Source of the DNA: SZUA-309 sp965232595
GTDB taxonomy: Bacteria > Pseudomonadota > Gammaproteobacteria > Pseudomonadales > Azotimanducaceae
Direction of reading: 5' to 3'
DNA: 64,000 nucleotides
Assembly (NCBI GenBank): GCA_965232595.1
Contig: OZ246983.1
Coordinates: forward strand, 1,984,001-2,048,000
In this document: piece after piece, positions 48,890-57,766 of the stretch
Layout of the letters: the number at the start of each line of letters is the position of its first letter
How positions within the stretch are numbered: the stretch's first letter is position 1
Notes under the pieces: model-generated
Database searches by the model: none
What the model was told of the DNA's origin: nothing
The model's input: the letters and a program-made list of their open reading frames with translations, nothing else
Made by a program: the position numbers and the translations under genes

Positions 48890-50794
48890 TCAGGATCCGG
48901 TCCAGGGTCGCATCGGCACCGTGAGTCGGGACGGGCTGACCCCACCGTGCTGCAGCTCCCAGACAGGCGCCGGTCCATCTTCGGGTATCCGGGCGAAGGA
49001 GGTCGAATCGGCACCGGCCAGCGACAGGCGCAGGCGGTAGCCCGCAGGAATCCTCGCGGAGGTGGCAAAAAGCCCCAGTTCCACCAGCGTCGCTTCACCC
49101 ACGGGCATCTCCTCCACGTCCCGGGCGAGGAAGCTGCGATAGGGCCCGAAGTGCGGGTAAACCGGCACCTCGCTTGAGACCTTGCGGTGTTGGAGCCTGA
49201 GTACGCCTTCCGTCAGGTAGTGGGCCCTGCCGTCCGGGGCCACCGCATCGAGGTAGGCGTGCAGGGCGCCGTCGCCCTGGTCCGAGCTCAGCATCAGGCT
49301 CAAAGTGACCGTGCCGGTCAGCTCCATGTCTGCCGCCAGCGGTGGCGACTCGAAGCGCAGCGCTGCCGCGGTCGCGGCGTTGCGATCGTCGTAGAACACA
49401 TCGCCGCCGCCCAGCTGCGTCATCCAGCGGGTGGCTTCTTCGGTGCCGGTGTCGAAGTCTACCTGGTAGGTGGTGCTGGATTGGATAGGCGCCGGGGCCG
49501 GTGCCAGCTCGTTGTCCGGCTGCAGGTAGTAGTGGCGATCGGCAAAGCCAACCGGCGGCCAGACCTCCGCCTCCTGCCAGCCGCCGTTCATGACGTAGTA
49601 GCTGAGCGAGCGTGCGGGCGGTTCGCCTTCGTCTTTCAGATGCGCGGCAAAGAATGCCTCCAGGCGATCGATCTGCTCCCGCGGCGACCAGACCGGTGCT
49701 TCGCCGGCGAGGCGAAACGAATCGGTGTCGTGACTGCCGCCGTGGCTGAACGGGGCGATCACCACGGTTTGCGGGTTGCTGAAGCTCATGAAGCGGGCCA
49801 GCGTGCCTTCAACGGTCGCGGCGTCGAACCAGCCGGAGACCACGTACATGGGGACGCCGGAGGCTTCGATCTCCGTTTTTCTGGCGTAGGCCTGGTTATC
49901 CAGCGACGAGTAACCCGCATCGCCCCAGTTGCTGTCCCGGTACTGCAGGCTTTCGACCAGGGCGGTGGGATCGGGCGAGTTGTGCTCGGCAATGGCCTGG
50001 TCGAGCAGGGCGCCATCCGCCCCGTCCACCGGCTTGATGCCGCCGACCAGCAGCTTGCCGAACAGGCAGGCCATGTAGGTGTCGGCGCCGATCACCACGC
50101 AGGTGTTGTTGGTGTCCATGGCCAGCACCACGTTCGACCACGCCTCGACGAATGCCGGCTGGTAGATGCCTCCGGGCGTGACCAGGTGATACTGGGTGTC
50201 GAAGTCGGAATAGAGTGGCGCGGCAGCCTTGAGCGCCGGGTGGCCGATGGTTGTCATCAGCTCTGCAGTGGTGCCGGCGTACGAGACACCCACCGAGCCG
50301 ACGCGACCGTTGGACCAGGGTTGCGCAACGATCCAGTCCAGGATGGCTGCGTAGTCGGCAATCTCCTGAGGTGAGTACTCGCCGTCGTGAACGCCGAAAG
50401 AGGCTCCGGTGCCGCGCACCTCGACGTGGACGTAGGCGTAGCCCTTGGCGTTGAAGTACTGCTTGAAGCCGTCCGGCAGGATGCCCGGGCCGGGGCTGCC
50501 GAACAGGTTCATGATTCGACCGAGCAGGGTCGGTTGCACATCCCGCCAGTATCGGCTGCCTTCAATCAGCGTCGGGATCCGGGCATCTGCCTCCAGATCC
50601 GCCGGCAGCCACAGATCCAGGGCGATCCTGGTGCCGTCCTCCGCGGCGACGTAGTGGGCACTGTTCCGCTTGAATCCTGCAGGCGTTTCGGCGTCGCCGG
50701 GCAGTGGGCTGAGCCAGGCGATCAGCGACAGCACCAGCGCGGCGGCGATGAGCAGAAGGGCGGTTCGTTTCAGCCAGATCATCAGGTGTGACAT
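48890..50794 (-). CDS. CocE/NonD family hydrolase (X-Pro dipeptidyl-peptidase S15-like)
   Basis: 634 residues from the ATG at 50794; a GTG at 50845 or an ATG at 50782 are alternatives. One N-terminal membrane helix (MIWLKRTALLLIAAALVLSLIAWL) anchors or exports it. The catalytic domain starts at HYVAAEDGTRIALDLWLP, with the nucleophile in GSVGVSYAGTTAELM (GxSYxG) and the CocE-type cap, followed by a C-terminal jelly-roll (LTGTVTLSLMLSSDQGDGALHAYLDAVAPDG). It hydrolyses esters or amides, for example acylated small molecules; the substrate is unknown. Monocistronic. Confidence 0.9.
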   Translation of the reverse strand: MSHLMIWLKRTALLLIAAALVLSLIAWLSPLPGDAETPAGFKRNSAHYVAAEDGTRIALDLWLPADLEADARIPTLIEGSRYWRDVQPTLLGRIMNLFGSPGPGILPDGFKQYFNAKGYAYVHVEVRGTGASFGVHDGEYSPQEIADYAAILDWIVAQPWSNGRVGSVGVSYAGTTAELMTTIGHPALKAAAPLYSDFDTQYHLVTPGGIYQPAFVEAWSNVVLAMDTNNTCVVIGADTYMACLFGKLLVGGIKPVDGADGALLDQAIAEHNSPDPTALVESLQYRDSNWGDAGYSSLDNQAYARKTEIEASGVPMYVVSGWFDAATVEGTLARFMSFSNPQTVVIAPFSHGGSHDTDSFRLAGEAPVWSPREQIDRLEAFFAAHLKDEGEPPARSLSYYVMNGGWQEAEVWPPVGFADRHYYLQPDNELAPAPAPIQSSTTYQVDFDTGTEEATRWMTQLGGGDVFYDDRNAATAAALRFESPPLAADMELTGTVTLSLMLSSDQGDGALHAYLDAVAPDGRAHYLTEGVLRLQHRKVSSEVPVYPHFGPYRSFLARDVEEMPVGEATLVELGLFATSARIPAGYRLRLSLAGADSTSFARIPEDGPAPVWELQHGGVSPSRLTVPMRPWTGS

Positions 50795-51122
50795 CCCCAG
50801 GAATCGAGCCGAGATACTAACCGGTCCGGCGTGGATGTCCCGCACCGCGTTGATTCAGGCGGTTATCCGTCCCAATAAGTAACTTGTCATAATCCTGGAA
50901 TTCCCCCGAAGTCCCGGATTCCGTGGCTTCCAGCCGTATCGCCAGGTCTTCCTATCATGTGGCAGATGTAAGCATGTGATCACTCTCACAGTTCAAAACC
51001 GCAGAGGGTTGAACAATGCGTCTCAAGCGTTTGCAAAGAAACGCGTCGCAGGCGAACTGAGAAGTGTCGCCCGAAATCTGACCCCACCGGAGGATGGGTG
51101 GGGCAAACCTCCAGGACGGTGA
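50795..51122. other. Non-coding region with CRP site and leader hairpins
   Basis: About 330 bp between the CocE-like gene (minus) and the cysteine-rich protein gene (plus). It contains a consensus CRP site (50975-50990). In the leader are a GCGTTT/AAACGC hairpin near 51034 and a CCCCACC/GGTGGGG hairpin at 51082-51103, just before the start. No coding sequence is supported. Confidence 0.5.
50975..50990 (+). promoter_or_regulatory. CRP/Vfr-type binding site
   Basis: TGTGATCACTCTCACA, a perfect TGTGA-N6-TCACA match, centred about 140 bp before the ATG of the cysteine-rich secreted protein and 188 bp before the divergent CocE-like start. Either gene could be cAMP-controlled. Confidence 0.65.
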
Positions 51123-51866
51123 ATGAAGGTTTTCGACATGAGAATACTCGTGTTAATGCTCATCGGACTTCTGGTTGCCGGCAACGCGGCGGCCGATAGA
51201 GATCGTGATCGGGACCGGGGTGGCTACCACGGTGGCAAGCAGAGCTACAGCGAGCTCAAGCGCGGCTGGCGCAAGTCGGCTCGTCGTTATGCTTCCGCCC
51301 GCCTGAACTACCTGAGATCGTCGAGTCTGAACGCTGGTGTCTGCGACGTGCTCGAGGGCTCGAGCCGCAGCCTGCGGATGATGTGTATCGCGTTCTGTGA
51401 GCTGCAGAGCTGCTCGCCGGACTTCACCGCGGACAACCCGTTCGAGAACTGCTCGCGCAGCTCGAAGTGGATCTACAACCGCTACGAGCGTAAGCGTGGT
51501 GCCGGTGATCCGGATCTGCCCTGTGTGCAGGAGCCGATCGTCGAGGAAACTGCGGTAGCGGCGTCATGCCCCTGCTGGAGCGATGCCGAGCTGGCGGACT
51601 ACCTGGACCGGGATCCGAGCGATGCCACGTCCTGCACGCTGGATAGCGACAGCGCCACCCAGACGAACTGGGACAACGTGCTGATCACCGGTAGCGGAAC
51701 GCTTTCGCTGTCGTCTTTCGGCAGCCTGAATGGCGCCCCCACCTGCGCGCTCTATGACGCCGGCCCGAACGTGACCCGGATGATGGAGATCGGCGCGGAC
51801 CAGGTGCCTGGTTGCGAGGCGAACATCGCCAGCGTGATCGCTCGCCGCGGCGCCACCTGCAACTGA
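51123..51866 (+). CDS. Secreted cysteine-rich hypothetical protein
   Basis: 247 residues. Signal peptide to about residue 24 (LIGLLVAGNAAA), then a charged run DRDRDRDRGGYHGG and a basic helix KRGWRKSARRYASARLNYL. Twelve cysteines in the mature protein, an even number, with close pairs (CIAFCELQSC and SCPCW), suggest disulfides in the periplasm or outside. No family recognised. Similar N-terminus to the barrel at 1-549 (GNAAADR) only in the signal. A CRP consensus lies upstream, so it is probably expressed on carbon limitation. Confidence 0.8.
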   Translation: MKVFDMRILVLMLIGLLVAGNAAADRDRDRDRGGYHGGKQSYSELKRGWRKSARRYASARLNYLRSSSLNAGVCDVLEGSSRSLRMMCIAFCELQSCSPDFTADNPFENCSRSSKWIYNRYERKRGAGDPDLPCVQEPIVEETAVAASCPCWSDAELADYLDRDPSDATSCTLDSDSATQTNWDNVLITGSGTLSLSSFGSLNGAPTCALYDAGPNVTRMMEIGADQVPGCEANIASVIARRGATCN

Positions 51867-51958
51867 TCCATCAGCCCCGGCTCGCCGCTCGGTGAGCCGT
51901 CTCGACTCAAGACGCAGCCCGATTCCGGGCTGCGCGCGTTTTGGGCTAGAGTAAAGGC

Positions 51959-52774
51959 ATGTGGAAGCAACAACCGCTGACGCCCAAGCTCGGCTCCGAG
52001 ATCACCGGCCTCAACCTGGCCAACCTCTCCGACAGCGACGTTCAGGCCATCAAAGAGCTGTTCCTCGAGCGCATGGTGCTCGTGTTTCGGGATCAGGATC
52101 TGACGCCGGAAGAGCACAAGGACTTCGGCCGGCAGTTCGGCGTCCTGCACAGCCACCCGTCCAAACGCATGCTCGGGGCGGGCGGCGACCCCGAGATCTT
52201 CCAGGTCAAGGCAACGCCGACCTCAAAGCACGCCAACGGCGAGGCCTGGCACAACGATCTTTCCTGCGAGGCCGAGCCCCCGCTGGGCTCCGCCCTTTAT
52301 ATGCGCGAACTGCCGAGCGTCGGCGGCGACACCCTCTTTGCCAACATGTACGAGGCTTACGACTCGTTGTCCGAGCCGATCAAGGAGCTGCTCGTCACGC
52401 TCACGGCTTTTCACGACGGGCGCAAAGACCTGGCCAACTACGGCGTCACCCTGAAGCCGGGGCAGGACTATCCCAGAGCCACCCATCCGGTGGTGCCCTT
52501 CCATCCGGAGACCGGCCGCCGGGTGCTGTTCGTCAATCCGAGCTTCACGGTGCGGATCGAAGAGCTGGCGGCAAAGGAATCAGAAGCGCTGCTCAACTTC
52601 CTCTACGAGCTGGTGCCGAACCAGCCGCGCTTCCATTGCCGCGTTCGCTGGCAGCCGGGCACCGTGGTCTTCTGGGACAACCGCTGCGTGCAGCACCACG
52701 CGATCTGGGACTACTACCCGGAGATGCGTTGCGGCGATCGGGTGACCATTCAGGGTTCGACGCTGACCGGCTGA
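51959..52774 (+). CDS. TauD/TfdA family Fe(II)/2OG dioxygenase
   Basis: 271 residues. LGSEITGLNLANLSDSDVQAIKELFLERMVLVFRDQDLTPEEHKDFGRQFG is the TauD/TfdA start. The metal site is His-x-Asp in WHNDLSCE (around residue 98) and the distal His in CVQHHAIWDYYP, with Arg in MRCGDRVTI for 2-oxoglutarate. It may cleave taurine-like, aryloxy or other ether/sulfonate substrates. No sulfonate transport genes are adjacent, so the substrate is open. It is convergent with the PhyH gene (5-bp gap). Confidence 0.92.
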   Translation: MWKQQPLTPKLGSEITGLNLANLSDSDVQAIKELFLERMVLVFRDQDLTPEEHKDFGRQFGVLHSHPSKRMLGAGGDPEIFQVKATPTSKHANGEAWHNDLSCEAEPPLGSALYMRELPSVGGDTLFANMYEAYDSLSEPIKELLVTLTAFHDGRKDLANYGVTLKPGQDYPRATHPVVPFHPETGRRVLFVNPSFTVRIEELAAKESEALLNFLYELVPNQPRFHCRVRWQPGTVVFWDNRCVQHHAIWDYYPEMRCGDRVTIQGSTLTG

Positions 52775-52779
52775 TCGCC

Positions 52780-53637
52780 TCAGGCAGTCTCTTTCTTCTG
52801 CACCGAGAAGATCGATTTGTACTCGCCGGGCTTGAAGTCCGGCGGCATGGGGCAGGGTTCGCCGTCGTGCACTGGCTCCATCTCCTCACCCCGTACCATC
52901 ACGTTCGCCAGCGGCGTGTTGTCCACCAGACCGGTGATCGTGTGCGCGTGGGCCGGTGCGTAGGTGTGCAGGAGCAGCGGCCGGGTGCGCTCTGAAGCGT
53001 TCGGTGCGGAACCGTGCACGCTGCGACAGGAGTGCACGGTCACCGAACCCCGCGGCCCTTTCAGCCAGGCCACGCTGTCCAGATCCAGGCGCTTGAGGTC
53101 GCTTTCGTTGATAGAGCCGGTCCAGTTGCCGTCTTCGTCCGCCAGCTCGAAGAGCTCGCCTTTGTGGCTGCGCGGGATGATCCCCATGGGCCCCATCTCG
53201 TCGGTCACGTCTGTCAGGTAGACGCCGATGGTGAGCGGGCCGTAGTTCGTGTGCGGCCAGAACTGAATGTCCTGGTGCCACTCCACGGCCTCGCCGCCGC
53301 TGTGCCACTTGAAGTTGAGCTTGGAGTGATGGAAGCGGATGTTCGGGCCGAGCAGGTCTTCGGCCAGATCCAGCAGCGGGCCGCGCAGGCCGAACGCTTC
53401 GAAATCCGGATGGGCGCCCACCGTGTGCGGGATGCGCCGCAGTCGTGGTGCGTCCGGAGAGTGGCTGGGTTCCACCAGGATCCGTGAGGTCGACTCCGTG
53501 AGGCGCTTGCTCTGCTCGATGAAACTGTCGGTAGCCGCATTTAGCTTTGCCAGCCACTCATCATCAATCAGCCCGGGCAGCAGCAGGTAGCCCTCTGACT
53601 CGAAAAACGCCTTCTGCTCTGCGCTCAGGATCTTCAT
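52780..53637 (-). CDS. Phytanoyl-CoA dioxygenase (PhyH) family protein
   Basis: 285 residues. FFESEGYLLLPGLIDDEWLAKLNAATDSFIE is the PhyH N-terminus. His-x-Asp in EWHQDIQFWPH, distal His in SCRSVHGSAPNASERTRPLLLHTY with the 2OG-binding Arg. Differs from the PhyH at 46246 in length and sequence, so not a recent duplicate. Monocistronic, 83 bp from the divergent serine hydrolase gene. Confidence 0.92.
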   Translation of the reverse strand: MKILSAEQKAFFESEGYLLLPGLIDDEWLAKLNAATDSFIEQSKRLTESTSRILVEPSHSPDAPRLRRIPHTVGAHPDFEAFGLRGPLLDLAEDLLGPNIRFHHSKLNFKWHSGGEAVEWHQDIQFWPHTNYGPLTIGVYLTDVTDEMGPMGIIPRSHKGELFELADEDGNWTGSINESDLKRLDLDSVAWLKGPRGSVTVHSCRSVHGSAPNASERTRPLLLHTYAPAHAHTITGLVDNTPLANVMVRGEEMEPVHDGEPCPMPPDFKPGEYKSIFSVQKKETA

Positions 53638-53720
53638 GGTCGATCCGCCTCTCCTCCGTGCGAGCCCCAGAGTCTACCTCAGGTACACTGAAACGCTTTG
53701 CGAGCTGGAGGGATCGAGGG

Positions 53721-55007
53721 ATGGCGGAGCCGGTTGAGGTTGTGAGCCCCGAGAGCGTAGGGTTGTCGTCGGAGCGGCTGGAGCGGGTCAGCAGCTGGCT
53801 GGGCGAGCAGATCACCAGCGAGCGGCTGGCGGGGGCGAGCGTGCTCATCGGCCGGCGCGGCCGGGTCGCCTTCTTCGAAGCCAGGGGGCTGGCCGATCAG
53901 GCGTCGGCCCGCTCGTTCAGTCAGGACACTATTGTCCGCATCTACTCCATGACCAAGCCGGTGACCAGCGTCGCCGCCATGATGCTTTACGAGGAAGGCT
54001 GCTTTCAGCTCGATGACCCGGTTGCCAGCTACCTACCCGAGTTTGCGGACACCCAGGTGTGGGCCGGTGGCGACGCGCCGATCACCGAGACGGTGCCGGT
54101 CGAGCACCCGATGACCGTGCACCACCTGATCACGCATACCTCCGGGCTCACCTACGGCTTCATGCAGGCGAACGCCGTGGATGCCGCATACCGGGCGCAG
54201 AAGGTGGACTTTCCGGGTGGTGAAGGGGACCTGGCCACCCAGGTGCAGCGCCTGGCGGGGATCCCGCTGCTCTGCCAGCCCGGCAGCGAGTGGAACTACA
54301 GCGTCTCCATCGATGTGCTCGGGCGCCTGGTGGAAGTGTGGTCCGGGATGAGCCTGGCGGAGTTTTTCCAGACCCGGCTGTTTGATCCGCTCGATATGTC
54401 TGATGCGGGGTTTCACGTTCAGGAAGCCAACCGGGAGCGTTTTGCTGCCTGTTATGCGCCCGTTGTCGGCGGCGGCTTGAGCAACATCGGCAAGACGCCC
54501 AGCGCCGAGGAGGCCGCGGCGCGGGGAGGGCTGAAGCTGCAGGACTCTGCGGACGGCTCTGCTTTTCTCGCACCGGCGCTTTCCTACGCCGGTGGTGGCG
54601 GTCTCACGGCCAGCATGCGTGACTACGCCCGATTCTGTCAGATGCTGATGAACGGCGGCGAGCTGGATGGGGTGCGGATCCTGAGCCCGAAGACCATCGA
54701 CTACATGCGCCTGAACCACCTGCCGGACAACCGGGACATGGCGGCAATGGGCCAGCCGGTCTGGTCCGAGACGAGCTATGACGGCATCGGTTTTGGTCTG
54801 GGCTGGGCCGTGGTGATCGATCCGGTGAAGGCGAAGTTCGTCACCTCCACCGGCGAGCATCACTGGGGTGGTGCTGCCAGTACCTTCTTCTGGCTCGACC
54901 CTGCTGAAGATCTTTTTGTCATTCTGTTCACGCAGCTGATGCCATCGTCCACCTATCCGATCCGCCGGGAGTTACGGCAGCGGGTGTATCAGGCGATCGT
55001 CGACTAG
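53721..55007 (+). CDS. Serine hydrolase, class C beta-lactamase/EstB-like
   Basis: 428 residues from the ATG at 53721 (GGAGGGATCGAGGG upstream). No signal peptide, so a cytoplasmic esterase rather than a lactamase is likely. Nucleophile motif S-x-x-K is SMTK (76-79), the Tyr motif is YSVS (around 193), and HWGG (around 380) takes the place of the KTG triad. This arrangement is that of EstB and LovD-like family VIII esterases. The GST gene follows 76 bp downstream. Confidence 0.9.
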   Translation: MAEPVEVVSPESVGLSSERLERVSSWLGEQITSERLAGASVLIGRRGRVAFFEARGLADQASARSFSQDTIVRIYSMTKPVTSVAAMMLYEEGCFQLDDPVASYLPEFADTQVWAGGDAPITETVPVEHPMTVHHLITHTSGLTYGFMQANAVDAAYRAQKVDFPGGEGDLATQVQRLAGIPLLCQPGSEWNYSVSIDVLGRLVEVWSGMSLAEFFQTRLFDPLDMSDAGFHVQEANRERFAACYAPVVGGGLSNIGKTPSAEEAAARGGLKLQDSADGSAFLAPALSYAGGGGLTASMRDYARFCQMLMNGGELDGVRILSPKTIDYMRLNHLPDNRDMAAMGQPVWSETSYDGIGFGLGWAVVIDPVKAKFVTSTGEHHWGGAASTFFWLDPAEDLFVILFTQLMPSSTYPIRRELRQRVYQAIVD

Positions 55008-55083
55008 GTCGATAGAAGTAAGAAGTTGTCGACCGACGCTCAGCCCGAGATGGAGAAAGGTAAGTGAGACGCAGGGACCGCGC

Positions 55084-55677
55084 ATGAAGTTCTATACCTT
55101 TCCACCGGCTCCGAACCCCGCGCGGGTCGGTTTCTATCTGCGCGAGAAGGGCATCGAGGTCGACACCGTGATCGTCGACTTCCTCAAAGGCGAGCAGAAC
55201 TCGCCGGAGCACCTGGCCCGGAACCCGGCAGGCACCGCCCCTGTGCTGGAGCTGGACGACGGCAGCTACCTCACCGAATCCCTGGCCATCATCGAGTATC
55301 TGGAAGAGCTGTATCCGGAGCCGTCGATGATCGGCAGCGATCCCTTGAGCCGGGCGCGAACCCGGGAAGCGGAACGCGACATCGAGTTCGCCGTGATGTT
55401 GCGGATCATTCGCTACGTGCATGCCCTTAAATCACCGCTCGGCCTGCCGCCGAATCCGGCGGTGGCGGAGCAGGAGCTGAGCCGGTTGCCGAACGGCTTA
55501 AAGCGCCTGGAGGCGCGGCTGGACGGCAACGAGTTCGTGATGGGCGCCACGCCGAGCATTGCCGACTGCACGCTGCTGGCGGCACTCAACTTCGGCCGCT
55601 TTGCCGATCTGGATCCGGGCGCCGACTATCCGAACATCGGCGCCTGGTACGAGCGCTTCGCGCTGCGTCACCTCTGA
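55084..55677 (+). CDS. Glutathione S-transferase family protein
   Basis: 197 residues. N-terminal thioredoxin-like domain (1-77): MKFYTFPPAPNPARVGFYLREKGIEV, NPAGTAPVLELDDGSYLTESLAIIEYLEELYP with the cis-Pro and ES glutathione-binding pair. C-terminal helical domain with the N-capping GATPSIADCTLLAAL. It conjugates or reduces with glutathione; class not decided. It is convergent with the HTH-DUF4177 gene (4-bp gap). Confidence 0.92.
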   Translation: MKFYTFPPAPNPARVGFYLREKGIEVDTVIVDFLKGEQNSPEHLARNPAGTAPVLELDDGSYLTESLAIIEYLEELYPEPSMIGSDPLSRARTREAERDIEFAVMLRIIRYVHALKSPLGLPPNPAVAEQELSRLPNGLKRLEARLDGNEFVMGATPSIADCTLLAALNFGRFADLDPGADYPNIGAWYERFALRHL

Positions 55678-55681
55678 TCGG

Positions 55682-56131
55682 TCATGCGGACGCTCGCTCT
55701 GCAGAGGCTCTGCGATAAGCCCGCTGTAGCAGCGCGATGTAGCGCCCGGTCTTGGCGAGCCAGAGGCTCTGGGCCAGGTCCGGCGTCAGGATCTGCACCA
55801 ACTGCCAGCCCTCGGCCCCTTCTGCATTCAGCACTGCGGCGAAGTCAGGCAGCGTTGGTTTCTTCAGGCCGGTGAGAAAGCCCTCTTTCGGATCAATCTC
55901 GATCGTCTTGTACTCGTAACCTGTCATGGTCTCGTCCTCTCTGAGATCGAGGTCGCTCGCGTCGATCTCCAATGCTGCTGCCAGCGCCTTCTTTGACTGC
56001 AGCGAAGCGGTGGCTTCGTTCTCGATGCGCTGCACGGTCCGCAGGTTCAGGCCGGCGGCGATGGCCAGCTCTTCCTGGGTCCAGGTCCGTTGCGTTCGCA
56101 GTTGGCGCAGGTGGGCGGCGTTGACCTTCAC
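55682..56131 (-). CDS. HTH (XRE) regulator fused to DUF4177
   Basis: 149 residues from a GTG at 56131 with AGGAGGA 6 bp upstream; an upstream frame to 56227 is not needed. The XRE helix-turn-helix is at about 6-60 (LRQLRTQRTWTQEELAIAAGLNLRTVQRIENEATASLQSKKALAAAL). After a short link, DUF4177 occupies about 76-125 (MTGYEYKTIEIDP, VLNAEGAEGWQLVQIL). A DNA-binding domain tied to a small sensor domain suggests a one-component regulator; target unknown. Confidence 0.85.
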   Translation of the reverse strand: MKVNAAHLRQLRTQRTWTQEELAIAAGLNLRTVQRIENEATASLQSKKALAAALEIDASDLDLREDETMTGYEYKTIEIDPKEGFLTGLKKPTLPDFAAVLNAEGAEGWQLVQILTPDLAQSLWLAKTGRYIALLQRAYRRASAERASA

Positions 56132-56272
56132 GGTAGGTCCTCCTCGACGGCGACCTCGATGTTGCTGAGTCGCCAGCATGGTTGATCGGCGAAAGGCGGT
56201 GATACGGCGACCGCCCGACAGGTGCACGGTGATTGTACGACAGAAATGCGACAGAGATCTGTCGCATCGGGA

Positions 56273-57706
56273 TCAGTCCGGTGGCTGATACGGATCCGGT
56301 GCTCCGGTGGGGATCGGAGGGTGTGTCTTCAGCGACGCGACGTGCTCCTCGAGCTGCGGCAGCGCCGCTTTCGGGATCCAGGTGTGCGGGAAGAGCACGT
56401 TGTCCCGCTCCTGCGGATCGCTGATCAGGTTGTAGACCCGGGGCATGGTGTAGGTGCGCAGGACGCCGTTCCAGCCGGTCTGCTCTTTGAAGTGCAGCTT
56501 CCAGTCTCGCCACTTCACGCCGAACACGTCGTTGCCCATGTAGACGATGAAGCCTTCCCGGCCGGACTGCTCCGACTGGCCAAGGAGGAAGGGCGAGATG
56601 TCGATGCCATCGATCACCCGATCGTCGGGCACTTTGCCACCGGCAATCTGAGCCAGGGTGGGGTACAGGTCCATCGCGTGCACGATCTCGTCGCTCTCGC
56701 GCCCGGCAGCGATCCGCCCGGGCCAGCGGACGGCGAAGGGGACCCGCAACGCGCCTTCGTAGCCGGTGAAGAGCGTCGAGCGCCAGGGACCAGCGGAGCC
56801 GTGCACAGCGGTCTCGACGGTGATGCTGGTCTCGCCAGCGCTGAGCGCTTCCGGACCGTTGTCGGCGGTGAATATGAAGAGCGTGTCGTTTGCGATACCC
56901 AGCTCATCCAGCGCATCGAGCAGCTCGCCGGTGTAGCTGTCGATCTGCATCAAGAGGTCGCCCCAGGGGCCTCTACCGGATCGGCCGACAAAGTCAGGGT
57001 GCGGCATGGTTGGGAAGTGGGTGGCGGTGTAGGGCAGGTAAACGAAGAACGGCTTGTTCGCTCTGGCCTGCCGCTGCATGAAGCGGATGGCCCGGTCCGT
57101 CAGATCCCGGTCGATCAACGGCCGATAGTCCAGACGGTAGGGCCGGACGGTCTCCGGCGTTTTGCCCTTGCGTCCCTCCATCACGTAAGTCTCGGGCACA
57201 CCGCTCTCCGCAAAGCCCTGAAGCGATGAGTAAACGGCTTCGTCCGTGGAGTTCGGAACGCCGTACCACTCATCGAAACCCTGATCGGTTGGGAAGCGGC
57301 CCTCGGTGCGGCCCAGGTGCCACTTGCCGAACATGCCGGTGGCGTAGCCGGCGTCGGAGAGCATCTCCGCCATCGTGACTTCCCACTGCACCAGGCCGTA
57401 AACCCCTTCGCCGAGCGGGACAGTGCCGTTGCCACTGCGAATGGCGTAGCGCCCGGTCATCAGCGCCGAGCGGGAAGGTGTGCACTGCACCTCCACGTTG
57501 AAGTTGGTCAGGCGCAGGCCTTCGGCGGCGATCTGGTCCATGCGTGGGGTCTGCGCGCCGCGGATGATGCCGCCACCGTTGAAGCCCGGCTCACCCCAGC
57601 CGAAATTGTCGAGGAAGACCAGAACGATGTTCGGCTGGCTCGCGCCCCAGGCGGAAGTGCCAAGACAGGCCAGCAGCACGAGCAGGCAGGCAGACAGGCT
57701 TCTCAT
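56273..57706 (-). CDS. Secreted sulfatase (arylsulfatase family)
   Basis: 477 residues with a signal peptide (1-21). The metal segment NIVLVFLDNFGWGEPGF begins the alkaline-phosphatase fold. The sulfatase signature CTPSRSALMTGRY has Cys75, which must be converted to formylglycine by an FGE or anSME that is not seen in this window. Further metal ligands are in FIFTADNGPEAL. It is periplasmic and should release sulfate from aryl, lipid or polysaccharide sulfates. Monocistronic. Confidence 0.93.
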   Translation of the reverse strand: MRSLSACLLVLLACLGTSAWGASQPNIVLVFLDNFGWGEPGFNGGGIIRGAQTPRMDQIAAEGLRLTNFNVEVQCTPSRSALMTGRYAIRSGNGTVPLGEGVYGLVQWEVTMAEMLSDAGYATGMFGKWHLGRTEGRFPTDQGFDEWYGVPNSTDEAVYSSLQGFAESGVPETYVMEGRKGKTPETVRPYRLDYRPLIDRDLTDRAIRFMQRQARANKPFFVYLPYTATHFPTMPHPDFVGRSGRGPWGDLLMQIDSYTGELLDALDELGIANDTLFIFTADNGPEALSAGETSITVETAVHGSAGPWRSTLFTGYEGALRVPFAVRWPGRIAAGRESDEIVHAMDLYPTLAQIAGGKVPDDRVIDGIDISPFLLGQSEQSGREGFIVYMGNDVFGVKWRDWKLHFKEQTGWNGVLRTYTMPRVYNLISDPQERDNVLFPHTWIPKAALPQLEEHVASLKTHPPIPTGAPDPYQPPD

Positions 57707-57766
57707 GATCAGGATCCCTCCTCTTTTCTTTTAGACTGTATCACCGGGTTCCACAGTATGGTCCCG

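Noticed and set aside
51034..51122. Cyclic-di-GMP (GEMM) riboswitch, suggested by GCAAAG and GGGCAAACC strings in the leader
   Set aside because: The conserved strings are in the wrong order, and too little sequence follows GGGCAAACC before the start codon to form the fold.
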